This document shows, in pieces, positions 7,236 through 16,572 of a stretch of 64,000 nt of DNA (positions within the stretch are counted from its first letter, which is position 1; each line of letters starts with the position of its first letter). The DNA comes from Methanotrichaceae archaeon. GTDB lineage: Archaea > Halobacteriota > Methanosarcinia > Methanotrichales > Methanotrichaceae. The notes beneath the pieces were generated by a model. It was given only the letters and a program-made list of their open reading frames with translations. It was not told where the DNA came from and searched no databases. A program made the position numbers and the translations under genes. The stretch spans positions 92,830 through 156,829 of the forward strand of contig JABLXE010000007.1 in NCBI GenBank assembly GCA_013178225.1. The letters run 5' to 3'.

Positions 7236-9206
7236 TCACCCCACCCTCATCTCTTTCTCCAGCCTCTTGATCGTGTCACGCAGCTGTATGGCCCTCTCGA
7301 ACTCCAGGCGCTCGGCCGCAGCTCTCATCTCTGCGTCCATCTCGATTATCAGGTTTGGAATGTCGGATTTGGGAATATGCCGGGTATCGGTGACGTCCAC
7401 CACCTTTTCCCGGATGGGCTTCCTGATGGTCTTGGGAACGATTCCGTGCTCTTCATTATAGGCCATCTGCAGGGCCCGCCTCTGCTCTGTGGTCTTCACA
7501 GCCTCTTTGACCGAGCCGGTCATGCTGTCGGCATACAAGACCACGCGGGAGTTCGCATTCCTGGAGGCCCGGCCGATGGTCTGGATGAGGCTTCTTGCGT
7601 CCCTCAGAAAGCCCTCCTTGTCCGCGTCCAGGATGCCGATGAACCCCACCTCGGGAATATCCAGGCCTTCCCGCAGGAGGTTGATCCCAACCAGCGCATC
7701 GAACTTCCCCAGGCGCAGCTCGCGAATGATCTCCGTTCTCTCCAGGGTGTCGATGTCGGAGTGTAGATATCGGGCGCGGATGCTGTTCTGGGCCAGAAAG
7801 TCGGTCAGCTCCTCGGCCAGCCGCTTGGTAAGTGTGGTCACCAGAGCACGATCTCCCCGCTCTGCCACAGTACGGATCTCCTGCATTACGTCCTGCACCT
7901 GGCCCTGAACGGGCCGGATCTCTACTATGGGGTCCATAAGGCCTGTAGGCCGGATGATCTGCTCTGCCACCTGTGCTGAACGGGCCAGCTCGTAGTCTCC
8001 GGGGGTCGCGGAGACGAAGATCACGTTCCTCATGAACTCTTCGAACTCCTCGAAGCGCAGCGGGCGGTTGTCGTAGGCGCTGGGAAGCCGGAAACCGTAG
8101 TCGATCAGGCTCTTCTTGCGAGCGCGGTCGCCGTTGTACATGCCGTGAACCTGAGGAAGGGTCTGATGGCTCTCGTCTATCACCAGCAGGAAGTCTTCTG
8201 GAAAGTAATCGATCAGACAGTAAGGCCTTTCTCCCGGACTGCGGCCGTCGAAGTGGCGCGAGTAGTTCTCGATTCCCTTGCAGCTTCCGGTCTCCTGGAT
8301 CATCTCCATGTCGTGAAGGGTCCTCTGCTTGAGCCGGTGAGCCTCGATCATTCCCAGCTCCGGCAGCCGCTCTTCCATCTCCTGCAGGATGGAATCTATG
8401 GCCCTATTCTGCTGATCTTCAGGGATTATGTAGTGCCGGGCCGGATACACGTAAAAATAGGGGTGATTCTCCTTTTTCTCTCCGGTCTGTCGGTCGATCT
8501 CTGTGATGCGCTCCACCTGATCTCCGAAAAGCTCGATTCGAATTATGTCGGTGAAGTAGCCTGGTATCAGGTCTATGGTGTCTCCCTTGACCCTGAAGCG
8601 TCCGGGGGCGAGGTCTATGTCGTTCCTCTGGTATAGGATGTCCACCAGCCTGGCGACGATCTCCCTCCTGGCCAGTTGATCTCCGACCTTCAGCTCAAAT
8701 CCCATCCCCTCAAAGGTCTCGGGATTTCCCAGGGAGTAGATGCATGAGACCGATGCCACCACGATTGCGTCTTTTCGGGACATGAGCGAGGCGGTGGTCG
8801 CAAGCCTCATCTGCTCGATCTTGGGATTTATGTAGGCGTCCTTCTCGATATACTGGTCCTTGGAGGGAATGTACGACTCGGGCTGGTAATAATCGTAGTA
8901 AGAGACGAAGTACTCCACCCGGTTATCCGGAAAGAACTCCCGGAACTCGTTGTACAGCTGGGCGGCTAAAGTCTTGTTGTGGGCCAGGATCAGGGTCGGC
9001 TTCTGCACCCGGTCGATCACATTGGCTATGGTGTAGGTCTTTCCCGAGCCGGTAACGCCGAGAAGCGTCTGCAACTGGGGTCCTGACTCCAGGCCGGATA
9101 CCAGCTTCTCGATAGCCTGAGGCTGAGATCCGCGAGGAGCAAAGCCTGAGACCAGGTGGAACGGTTGCGCTTCTGTATCTTCACGGTGTAGGGCAGATCT
9201 GATCAT
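7236..9206 (-). CDS. uvrB: UvrB, excinuclease ABC subunit B
   Basis: A 656-residue DNA damage-recognition helicase-like subunit of the bacterial-type nucleotide excision repair system, of normal length. Walker A is GVTGSGKT (about residues 50-57). The beta-hairpin region is VEYFVSYYDYYQPESYIPSK, helicase motif VI is QTIGRASRN, and a C-terminal UVR coiled coil for UvrC binding is at the end (EMRAAAERLEFERAIQLRD). UvrA and UvrC are not in the window. Bacterial Uvr proteins occur in many mesophilic methanogens and are thought to have been acquired laterally. A CTATTTATCG box about 25 bp before the ATG suggests a nearly leaderless mRNA. Confidence 0.97.
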   Translation of the reverse strand: MIRSALHREDTEAQPFHLVSGFAPRGSQPQAIEKLVSGLESGPQLQTLLGVTGSGKTYTIANVIDRVQKPTLILAHNKTLAAQLYNEFREFFPDNRVEYFVSYYDYYQPESYIPSKDQYIEKDAYINPKIEQMRLATTASLMSRKDAIVVASVSCIYSLGNPETFEGMGFELKVGDQLARREIVARLVDILYQRNDIDLAPGRFRVKGDTIDLIPGYFTDIIRIELFGDQVERITEIDRQTGEKKENHPYFYVYPARHYIIPEDQQNRAIDSILQEMEERLPELGMIEAHRLKQRTLHDMEMIQETGSCKGIENYSRHFDGRSPGERPYCLIDYFPEDFLLVIDESHQTLPQVHGMYNGDRARKKSLIDYGFRLPSAYDNRPLRFEEFEEFMRNVIFVSATPGDYELARSAQVAEQIIRPTGLMDPIVEIRPVQGQVQDVMQEIRTVAERGDRALVTTLTKRLAEELTDFLAQNSIRARYLHSDIDTLERTEIIRELRLGKFDALVGINLLREGLDIPEVGFIGILDADKEGFLRDARSLIQTIGRASRNANSRVVLYADSMTGSVKEAVKTTEQRRALQMAYNEEHGIVPKTIRKPIREKVVDVTDTRHIPKSDIPNLIIEMDAEMRAAAERLEFERAIQLRDTIKRLEKEMRVG

Positions 9207-9294
9207 TCAGGGAGAAACATTCGCGCCCTTCGATAAATAGTTAACACGGGCTTTCCAGCCAGACCCGGCCACAGCACGGTCTCTGAGGAATCGT

Positions 9295-11352
9295 CTATCT
9301 CCCATCCATTCTCAGGGTGCGGGCATTGATGGCCACGATCACCGTGCTGAGGCTCATGAGCAAGGCTCCTCCTGCCGGGCTCAAAAGGATCCCGTAGGAA
9401 TAGAGGACACCGGCTGCCAGCGGTATGGCTATCACGTTGTAGCCTGTGGCCCACAGCAGGTTCTGAAACATCTTGGAATAGGTCTTGGCGGAGAGTTCAA
9501 TTATGCTGACCACGTCTCTGGGGTCGCTTCTGACCAGGATTACGTCTGCGGTCTCGATGGCCACATCCGTTCCGGCTCCTATAGCTATCCCCACGTCCGC
9601 CTGGGCCAGAGCCGGAGCATCGTTGACTCCATCTCCAACCATGGCCACTACCATCTCCTCCTGCACTTTCTTGATGACATCGGCTTTTTGGTGGGGAAGA
9701 ACCTCGGCGAAGAACTCGTTTAATCCCAGCTCTTTGGACACCGTCCCGGCCACGAAGCGGTTGTCGCCGGTGAGCATCATGCACTTGATGCCCTTCTCTT
9801 GCAGCCGCTTTACGGCCTCTTTGGACTCAGCCCTCACCACGTCCGCCAGAGCCAGCGCTCCTACTGCCGTATCTCCTTCCAGCAAGACCACCACGGTCTT
9901 TCCCTCTTGTTGCAGCTTATCCATCCTCTCATCCCGAACGGCTATTCCCTTATCCTTGAGATAGCCGGGGCTCACAACCTTCAGCTCCCTTCCCTCTACC
10001 AGGCCCTCGATTCCCTGGCCGGAGATGAGCCGGAACCGCTCTGCTGGAGCAATCGAGAGATCCCTTTCCCGCGCCAGATCGAGCACTGCCCTGGCTATGG
10101 GGTGCTCGGCCCGGGACTCGAGAGACGATGCCAGGGAAAGGACCTCCTCTTCTCCGGCCTCAGATAGCGATATGATATCGGTGACGCCGAAGCGGCCTTC
10201 GGTTAGCGTGCCGGTCTTGTCGAAGACCACCGCCTGTAGACTTCGGGCCGTCTCAAAGGCCTGCCTGTCCCTGATGAGGAGGCCGGATTTGGCGGCCAGA
10301 GATGTGGATACCGCCACTACCAGCGGTATGGCCAGCCCCAGGGCATGGGGGCAGGTGGTGACCATGACTGTTACCGAACGTTCCAGGGAAAAGGCGAAGT
10401 CCTGGCTGTAAAAAAGCCATGCCGCCAGGGTAACCGCACCCCCGAAAAGTGCAACTACCGTCAGCAAAAACGCGGCACGATCGGCCAGATTCTGGGTCCT
10501 GGATCGGCTCTCCTGCGACTTTTTCACCAGCTCTATCACCTGGTTCAGGTAGCTGTCCTTCCCGGTCTTTTTCACCTCGAGAGTGAGAGAGCCCGAGCCG
10601 TTCACCGATCCGCCTATCACCTCATCTCCTGCCGCTTTGGATACCGGCCTGGACTCGCCGGTGAGCATGGCCTCATTCACATCGCTTTCTCCCTCCAGGA
10701 CTGCGCCATCGGCCGGAATCTTCTCCCCCGGTTTGACCAGAACCCGATCTCCCGGTTGCAGCTCCTCCAGCCTGACATCACGGGCCTTGCCGTCCAGCAG
10801 GAGGTGGGCCTCAGAGGGCATGATCCTGGCCAGCTCTTCCAGGGCCTTGGAGGCACCTGCGACCGAGCGCATCTCGATCCAGTGTCCAAGGAGCATGATA
10901 TCGATCAGAGTGACCAGTTCCCAGAAGAAGTCCATCCCCTTCAGCCCGAATACAACCGCTGCGCTGTAAAGGTAGGACACGGTGATGGCCACTCCGATCA
11001 GGGTCATCATTCCGGGACTTTTCTTCTTCAGCTCGTCCCTGAGCCCCTTTAAAAATGGATAGCCGCCGTAGACATAGACGATAGAGGCCAGCAGAAGAAG
11101 GAGGTACTGTGACCCTGAAAAAGACAGCTCAAATCCCAGCGCCTGCTGCACATGAGGCGATAGCACCAGAACGGGTATGGTCAGTAGCAGCGATACTATG
11201 AGCCTCTTCTTGAAGTCCTCGATCATTCGATGGTGATCATGGCCCTCATGGCCGGAATGCTCTTTGGAGCCTGCCAGAGCCGCGGGATGGTGCTCTTCGT
11301 GCATCTCATGGCCCTCATGCTTTCCGGATTTGCGGTGCGAATCTTGATCCAC
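9295..11352 (-). CDS. copB: CopB-type copper-translocating P-type ATPase
   Basis: A 685-residue P1B-type ATPase. The first ~42 residues hold about eleven histidines (for example HEGHDHH), forming a metal-binding tail instead of a CxxC domain. The transmembrane ion motif is TCPHALG at residues 333-339, the CPH signature of the CopB (P1B-3) group that moves copper. Other blocks are the actuator TGES, the phosphorylation site DKTGTLT (D378), and the hinge GDGVNDAP. It pumps copper across the membrane using ATP. The GTG at 11352 follows GGTGAATT. It lies upstream of uvrB on the same strand, with an 88-bp gap holding uvrB's own promoter, so the two are probably separate units. Confidence 0.93.
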   Translation of the reverse strand: MDQDSHRKSGKHEGHEMHEEHHPAALAGSKEHSGHEGHDHHRMIEDFKKRLIVSLLLTIPVLVLSPHVQQALGFELSFSGSQYLLLLLASIVYVYGGYPFLKGLRDELKKKSPGMMTLIGVAITVSYLYSAAVVFGLKGMDFFWELVTLIDIMLLGHWIEMRSVAGASKALEELARIMPSEAHLLLDGKARDVRLEELQPGDRVLVKPGEKIPADGAVLEGESDVNEAMLTGESRPVSKAAGDEVIGGSVNGSGSLTLEVKKTGKDSYLNQVIELVKKSQESRSRTQNLADRAAFLLTVVALFGGAVTLAAWLFYSQDFAFSLERSVTVMVTTCPHALGLAIPLVVAVSTSLAAKSGLLIRDRQAFETARSLQAVVFDKTGTLTEGRFGVTDIISLSEAGEEEVLSLASSLESRAEHPIARAVLDLARERDLSIAPAERFRLISGQGIEGLVEGRELKVVSPGYLKDKGIAVRDERMDKLQQEGKTVVVLLEGDTAVGALALADVVRAESKEAVKRLQEKGIKCMMLTGDNRFVAGTVSKELGLNEFFAEVLPHQKADVIKKVQEEMVVAMVGDGVNDAPALAQADVGIAIGAGTDVAIETADVILVRSDPRDVVSIIELSAKTYSKMFQNLLWATGYNVIAIPLAAGVLYSYGILLSPAGGALLMSLSTVIVAINARTLRMDGR

Positions 11353-11524
11353 AATTCACCACTTTCTATAATTCAATATGATTAATTTTTTAGCCAGGAT
11401 TAGACGTGATTTCAGTCTTTGCCATATTTCAGAATTATCATTAGTTTCTATAGTTGAAAAGCCCTTTCCCGGAAAGCTTCTTTAAGCTATGAACAGATGA
11501 ATTATTATTATTAAGGTGAGACCG

Positions 11525-12127
11525 ATGAAAGATGAGCCGCTGCAGTCGTACCGCAAGAAAAGGGATTTTTCGCTCACCTCTGAGCCGCGAGGCGAGCTGC
11601 CGGGAGGTGACAGGAGCGCCGATGACAAAAGCACCGGCGAGCGCATATTCATCGTGCAGAAGCATGCTGCTCGCAATCTGCACTACGATTTCCGGCTGGA
11701 GGTGGATGGGGTTTTAAAGTCCTGGGCCGTTCCCAAAGGACCTTCGATGGACCCAAAGCAGAAGCATCTGGCAATTGCCGTGGAAGATCATCCCCTCGAT
11801 TATGCCAGCTTCGAGGGCCGGATCCCTGCCGGCCAGTACGGGGCAGGCACAGTGATTGTGTGGGATACCGGAACTTATCGCAACCTGACCGAGCTGGACG
11901 GCCAGATCGTTCCCGTCTCTCGGGCCCTGGAAAACGGCCATATCTCAATATGGCTGGAGGGCAGGAAGCTGAAGGGAGGTTTCGCGCTCACCAGGACCGG
12001 CAGGGGCTGGATTATGGTGAAGATGAGGGACGAAGAGGCGAAGCCGTCCATGAATATTCTCAAGGCTGAGCCAGCATCTGTTTTAAGCGGAAAGACCCTC
12101 GAGGAAATGGAAAAAACGGGAGATTAG
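11525..12127 (+). CDS. Stand-alone LigD-type DNA 3'-phosphoesterase
   Basis: A 200-residue single-domain protein matching the phosphoesterase (PE) domain of bacterial LigD. Visible catalytic and metal-binding blocks are QKHAARNLHYDFRLE, VPKGPS, AVEDHPLDYASFEG and YGAGTVIVWDTGTY. These enzymes trim 3'-phosphate or 3'-ribonucleotide ends during end joining. Free-standing archaeal versions are known, including one from Methanosarcina. No ligase, polymerase or Ku gene is adjacent. The ATG at 11525 has AAGGTGA at proper spacing; the in-frame GTG at 11516 lies inside that ribosome site. Confidence 0.92.
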   Translation: MKDEPLQSYRKKRDFSLTSEPRGELPGGDRSADDKSTGERIFIVQKHAARNLHYDFRLEVDGVLKSWAVPKGPSMDPKQKHLAIAVEDHPLDYASFEGRIPAGQYGAGTVIVWDTGTYRNLTELDGQIVPVSRALENGHISIWLEGRKLKGGFALTRTGRGWIMVKMRDEEAKPSMNILKAEPASVLSGKTLEEMEKTGD

Positions 12128-12250
12128 ACCGGCTCCTAAAAGTTGTAGAAAGATCGCCCCGCCCAATATTCTGAGCCCGGTGAATACGAGTGTCCTTCAG
12201 ATTTGCCATCCAATCTTTCGCAGTGCAGCCCGCTATGCTGCTGGAGCTGT

Positions 12251-12448
12251 CTACTTTTCTGGCATCAGCCCCTTGGCTCTCTTTCCTTCTTCAATCAGTT
12301 CCTTAACCCGCTGACCGCCCTTATGGCCAATCATTTCGTAGAACTCTTTTCCGTGAGTCTGGGCGGTTCTCTGGCCTCCGCGCCTGCCTGCTTCCTGAAC
12401 GGTCATTGACCCTTTGGACTCTTTTCCTTTTCTCTTCTCCTCTGCCAT
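12251..12448 (-). CDS. KGG-repeat stress-type small protein
   Basis: A 65-residue, very hydrophilic protein with the glycine-rich repeats GRRGGQRTAQTHGKEFYEMI and GHKGGQRVKELIEEGKRAKG. These are KGG motifs (PF10685, as in GsiB/YciG and plant Em proteins). Such proteins are thought to be disordered and to help in desiccation, osmotic or general stress. The ATG at 12448 has GGAGTGATC upstream. The second KGG protein (12485-12652) lies immediately upstream on the same strand with a similar C-terminal half, so the two form a tandem pair. Confidence 0.85.
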   Translation of the reverse strand: MAEEKRKGKESKGSMTVQEAGRRGGQRTAQTHGKEFYEMIGHKGGQRVKELIEEGKRAKGLMPEK

Positions 12449-12484
12449 TCTTGATCACTCCTTTTTTCGTGAATTATTCCTAAA

Positions 12485-12652
12485 TCACCGGGATATCTTT
12501 CTCAGCCCAAGAGATTCTCGGGCTCTTTTTCCTTCTTCGATCAGTTCCTTAACTTTTTTCCCGCCACGGCGGCCAGCCTCTCTCACGGTCATGGCTTCCC
12601 TTTCTGGTATCTGAGCCTCGTTGGAGTTCACAGGATCATCCTTTTCGGACAT
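12485..12652 (-). CDS. Second KGG-repeat small protein, 55 aa
   Basis: A complete 55-codon frame from ATG 12652 to TGA 12485, shorter than usual ORF cut-offs. Its C-terminal half reads AGRRGGKKVKELIEEGKRAR, nearly the same as the end of the neighbouring KGG protein (GGQRVKELIEEGKRAKG). The N-terminal half, MSEKDDPVNSNEAQ, is different and acidic. It has one KGG unit rather than two. The 36-bp gap to the downstream gene suggests an operon. The similarity supports it being a real gene produced by tandem duplication and divergence. Confidence 0.75.
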   Translation of the reverse strand: MSEKDDPVNSNEAQIPEREAMTVREAGRRGGKKVKELIEEGKRARESLGLRKISR

Positions 12653-13730
12653 TTTCGGTCCGCAATTGAGTCAATTTCCTGGTGGTCAGCTCCTCTCGCT
12701 ATGCCGGCACCCGGAAACTCTCCAGCAGGCCGGTGAGGCTCGAAGGCCTTGGGTGGTCCCTGCCCGCTTAAAGACCGGTAAAGACCAGTATAATCTCTGG
12801 CTTGAGTTTGATTTTGCTTCTGAATCAGGTCTGAACTTTTTCTTTTAATTATTCTGAAATTATGTGCTTCAGACGACCTCACAATCTCTGATATCCTCAA
12901 TTTAATTAGCCGATGTAATCGAATGGCGATATCCTTTTCGCCGCAGTTTCGCCAATGGATTGGCCCATAGTATTAGTACTTCTTTGAATATTTATTTCTT
13001 GCGCTGACCTTTGGCTGATGAAATAGGACATCCTGAAGCATCAAATTAATTATATTGCCGGAAAGTGGAGCTATAAAAAGCTAAAGAAGTTAAATTTTAC
13101 TTGAAGACTTAGCGATTCGTGACAATCCCCTAAATGATCAAAGAGGTGATCAATTAAGGCTCCCTGGATTATGGATCTTTGGGATTCTCAAATTCCTGAA
13201 GCGATGAGATATCGTTCAACGCTGCCGGTATGAATTCTGACTTGAATCTCTTAACTGGAAATATTGCCTTACAATCTTACGTACCAATCTGACTCGCAGT
13301 TAGAATTGAATGTTAATATTTCCATTACTTACATTCAATACTATTAGCTTGCTTGATTAAAATCGTCCCTCCGGAACTCGGGAAAACTTGAGGAGAAATC
13401 GCTCTCGCAAGGGTGCTTGATAGCCGTCAGCGAAATCTGCATCCAAATGGCACCAACCATTATTGAGATCTTCAAACACAATGGTATGGGGGCCCACTCA
13501 GAGGTTGCAAAAATTGTTCTCCCGGTCAGGGATGACACCCATTGAACGGGTGATGGCTATTCCTCCGATGCGCCCTATTAAATGAGGCCCATCATATTAT
13601 TTATTTTTTATGACTGCTAAAAATCCTAGGGGTGTCCATCACAGCGCTGAAACGGGCTGAAATGAGTACCTGAATGAAGATTGAGGCTGAAAATGGCCAA
13701 TCGAAATGTGAGTCGAATCCTAGTTTTAGC
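12653..13730. other. 1.1-kb region without a convincing gene
   Basis: AT-rich DNA between the KGG pair and thiI (which reads toward it). No frame here looks like a full protein. One short plus-strand stretch (about 13362-13543) reads like protein and ends PVRDDTH before a stop, but it lacks a good start and I do not recognise it. Several TATA-like stretches occur near 12980-13080 and 13310-13345. It may hold gene remains or an RNA gene. Confidence 0.5.
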
Positions 13731-14867
13731 CTAAATTCTGGTTATGCTCATCTCCTGGGCCAGAGACAGGGCCATCTCTCTTAATCCCAGCTCATCCTCC
13801 CAGGCCAGCACCTGATCCAGCTTTGCCCTGGTGATCGGCTTTCTCGGAACCGCAGTACAGGACTTGGTCTCCTCGGTGACCTCATAGGTCCCTATCCTTC
13901 TGGCGATCTCGATTATCTCCGCCTTGTCCATGGCTATCAACGGGTGATAGATGGGTGCATCCATTCCCGCCTGCTCGGCCATGATGTTTTCCGGAGTCTG
14001 CGAGGCCACCTGGCCGAGAGAATAGCCGGTGACAATTCCCATGGCTCCCTGGATCTTCACGACTTCGGAGGCGATCCTGTACATCAGCCTTCGGCAGAGA
14101 ACGCAGGTAGCCCGTGGGTGATGGGCAGCTATCTTCTCTATGCCTCTGGAGATGGGGACTTGAATGAAGTCGATTTTCCGGCCGGAGGACCATTGGGAGA
14201 GGACTTCAGCGGATCGCAGACACTGCCTGACCGAATCCGCAAAAGGGCGTGAATCGAAATGCAACAGCACAGCAGGACAGCCGCGCTTCATCATCATCCA
14301 GGCCGCAACCGGCGAGTCGATTCCTCCCGAGATCAGAGTCAGCATCTTCTGCTGGGACCCCAGCGGGAGGCCGCCAGGTCCCCTGGTGATATCGGTAAAA
14401 ATGTAGGCTGCGTCTCCTCTGGCCTCGATGAAGATCTCCAGATCCGGATGGTCCAGGTTCACAGTTGAACCGGTTGAAAGCCTCACCGCATCGCCGACCG
14501 CCCGGCCGATCTCTTCGCTGGAGATTTTTCCCCCCGAGCGCCTGGGCCGAATGGCAAAAGAAGAAGGCCTGATGAAGGAGGCAATTTCTGCCGCAGCTCC
14601 GGAGATCTGATCCAGTTCGGGAGCTACGGTTTGGGCCGGGCTTGCCGAAACCACGCCGAAGACCCGTGCCGCTATCTGCGTTGCACGCGGGTCTGTGGTG
14701 TGGATGAATATCCTGCCCTCGCTTCTGCTGATCCTGTGCTCCAGCCCTGCCCTTTTCAGATCAAATGCTATGTTCGCTGCTAGGATGCGTTCCCAGCTCT
14801 GTCTGGTCCACCTGTCTTTCAGCGCGATCTCGCCGTAGCGTACTAGGACTACGTCCTGGGAGATCAT
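13731..14867 (-). CDS. thiI: ThiI-like tRNA 4-thiouridine synthetase
   Basis: A 378-residue protein with an N-terminal ferredoxin-like/THUMP RNA-binding region (residues ~1-165) and a PP-loop ATP pyrophosphatase domain starting at LTLISGGIDSPVAAWMM. It adenylates U8 of tRNA for sulfur insertion. The rhodanese domain of bacterial ThiI is absent, as in archaeal forms. Retained cysteines are in CVLCRRLMYR and SCTAVP, candidates for sulfur transfer or Fe-S binding. Its ATG overlaps the stop of the small upstream gene by four bases (ATGA), so the two are translationally coupled. Confidence 0.93.
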   Translation of the reverse strand: MISQDVVLVRYGEIALKDRWTRQSWERILAANIAFDLKRAGLEHRISRSEGRIFIHTTDPRATQIAARVFGVVSASPAQTVAPELDQISGAAAEIASFIRPSSFAIRPRRSGGKISSEEIGRAVGDAVRLSTGSTVNLDHPDLEIFIEARGDAAYIFTDITRGPGGLPLGSQQKMLTLISGGIDSPVAAWMMMKRGCPAVLLHFDSRPFADSVRQCLRSAEVLSQWSSGRKIDFIQVPISRGIEKIAAHHPRATCVLCRRLMYRIASEVVKIQGAMGIVTGYSLGQVASQTPENIMAEQAGMDAPIYHPLIAMDKAEIIEIARRIGTYEVTEETKSCTAVPRKPITRAKLDQVLAWEDELGLREMALSLAQEMSITRI

Positions 14868-15043
14868 GTCCTGACTTGGGTGGCCTTCTCAGATCTCTTT
14901 ATCTTCTTGATTCGTGAACCAGTAGCCGCATATCTCTGCATAGGTCCGGGCTTTTTGTAGGTTACCTCGGCCTTGGCGACTTGCCTGACCTGGCCCTTTC
15001 TGCCCTTAATCTTGACCCATTCAATACTTCCTGTCTTTCCCAT
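14864..15043 (-). CDS. Small basic conserved protein (DUF5350-like)
   Basis: A 59-residue, lysine- and arginine-rich protein starting MGKTGSIEWVKIKGRKGQVR. The pattern fits small conserved proteins of methanogens classed as DUF5350, though this assignment is from memory. The frame extends eight codons upstream, but MGKTGSIEW is the natural start. The stop overlaps thiI's start (ATGA), and the basic charge suggests nucleic-acid binding. With thiI as partner, a role near tRNA or the ribosome is possible but unproven. Confidence 0.75.
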   Translation of the reverse strand: MGKTGSIEWVKIKGRKGQVRQVAKAEVTYKKPGPMQRYAATGSRIKKIKRSEKATQVRT

Positions 15044-15150
15044 GGGGCCAAGCTTACGCAGAACCACTATTAAATAGCTTTCGTGAGCTTTCTCAGAGGA
15101 CCCGGAGCCACAGCAAAACTTTTAACCGCTGCAAGAAACTCTACACTTCT

Positions 15151-16227
15151 GTGAGTCGAGAGCTAGAGCTTCCCACCCTGAAACCAAGAAAATCGATAGC
15201 TCTAATTGCCTTTGGACTGGGTGTGTACCTCATCTATCTCTATCAAATCGGCTTTCAAGACGTAATGGATAGCCTGAGGGACGTCGATCTGCGTTTATTT
15301 TCTTTGGCTGTTATCCTGGCGCTGGCCGGCATATTCTTCGACTCGCTGGCCTGGAAGAAGATCGCGGGAAAATTCGATTACAGGGTGCCCATCAGCGATA
15401 TCTTTTTCATTTACATGTCCAGCATCTTCATGAACAACCTGATCCCCTCCGGAAGCTTCTCAGGGGAGACTGCGCGCATCTACTTTCTGGAAAAGCTGGA
15501 CGGAGGATCGCGAATCGACCGCTCTTCGGCAACCGTTGCCGCCACCAGGATAATCACCGCGGTGCCCTTCATCCTGGGGACCGTGATTGGCTTGGCTTAT
15601 ATAGCCCTCAAGACCAACGCCCCCGCCTGGGCTCTGGCCACGTGCTCCGGAATCACCATCTTTCTGCTGTTCATCAATGTCATCTTTCTTGGGGTGTGCT
15701 TCGCCGATAACTGGCTGGAGAGGATAATATTCACCCTGGTGGATTTCGTGGAAAAGGTCTTCAAGGTCACTGTCGACCGGATGCAGTGCCTCGGCATCAT
15801 GGATCGCTTTCATTCATCCATGAAGATGCTGGCTGAACACAAGCGCACGCTGTTCATCAGCACCTTCTGGGCGGTGGCGGGCTGGCTGTCCATGACCCTG
15901 GTGGCGGTGGTAATATTTCGCTCCATGGGCGTAAAAATTCCGGTTCAGGCGGTGTTCGCGGTCTATGCGGTGATGATTTTTCTGCAGATGCTGCCGCTGT
16001 TTCTTCCCGGTGGCGTGGGGCTGGTGGATATAGTTATGATCACCCTCTTCTCCGCCATCGGCGTGCCTACAAGCAGCGCGGTGGCAGCCACGATTCTCAC
16101 CCGGTTGATTCAGCTATGGCTCCTGACCGCCATCGGCGGCATATCCACCGCATATCTGGTCAAGAAGGTGGATCAGATCGCCTTAAAGAATGGCCTGTCC
16201 AAGGGCGGCCTAGCAAAAGGCTTTTAA
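15151..16227 (+). CDS. Flippase-like membrane protein (LPG synthase TM family, UPF0104)
   Basis: A 358-residue membrane protein with about eight to nine transmembrane helices. It matches the lysylphosphatidylglycerol-synthase transmembrane family (PF03706), with the typical MNNLIPSGSFSGE near the first loop and LPLFLPGGVGLVD late in the protein. Family members lacking the synthase domain are thought to move lipid-linked molecules across membranes. In archaea they often accompany surface glycan genes, but none is adjacent here. The GTG at 15151 lies about 28 bp after a CTTTTAA box, so the mRNA is probably leaderless. Confidence 0.85.
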   Translation: MSRELELPTLKPRKSIALIAFGLGVYLIYLYQIGFQDVMDSLRDVDLRLFSLAVILALAGIFFDSLAWKKIAGKFDYRVPISDIFFIYMSSIFMNNLIPSGSFSGETARIYFLEKLDGGSRIDRSSATVAATRIITAVPFILGTVIGLAYIALKTNAPAWALATCSGITIFLLFINVIFLGVCFADNWLERIIFTLVDFVEKVFKVTVDRMQCLGIMDRFHSSMKMLAEHKRTLFISTFWAVAGWLSMTLVAVVIFRSMGVKIPVQAVFAVYAVMIFLQMLPLFLPGGVGLVDIVMITLFSAIGVPTSSAVAATILTRLIQLWLLTAIGGISTAYLVKKVDQIALKNGLSKGGLAKGF

Positions 16228-16267
16228 ATGCCTTGGGAAACTAGGGATCACTCTTAATCTCTCTAAT

Positions 16268-16342
16268 GGGACAGTGGGGTAGCCTGGTCTATCCTCGAGG
16301 GTTTGGGACTCTTGGACCGCGGTTCGAATCCGCGCTGTCCCA
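16268..16342 (+). tRNA. tRNA-Pro (TGG anticodon)
   Basis: Acceptor GGGACAG pairs with CTGTCCC, with discriminator A at 16342. The T-arm is CGCGG-TTCGAAT-CCGCG. The anticodon loop TTTGGGA gives anticodon TGG, decoding proline. It lies 40 bp after the membrane protein gene. No intron and no encoded CCA. Confidence 0.93.
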
Positions 16343-16572
16343 TATGGTACTATTTTGCTGCGATAATTACGGCCATCATTTTATTTATTCTTGCGAATAA
16401 GGTCAATTTTCAGACCATAGGATCATAGAATAGAATTAGAAAACCTAAGTAAATTAGAAAAGATAAGAGAAGTATTAATTAAATTAAAAGTATTGGTTTA
16501 AATCAGAAATATTAACTGAGTTAGGAATATTAATCAAATTAGAAATAGTAATTAAATAAGGACCTTAATTAT

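Noticed and set aside
7206..7766. Plus-strand frame antisense to uvrB
   Set aside because: Shadow of the uvrB coding strand; no protein family features.
9203..9454. 83-codon minus-strand frame between uvrB and the copper ATPase
   Set aside because: Overlaps the end of the ATPase in another frame and covers the uvrB promoter.
10345..11052. 235-codon plus-strand frame inside the copper ATPase
   Set aside because: Antisense shadow of a high-GC gene with no recognisable motif.
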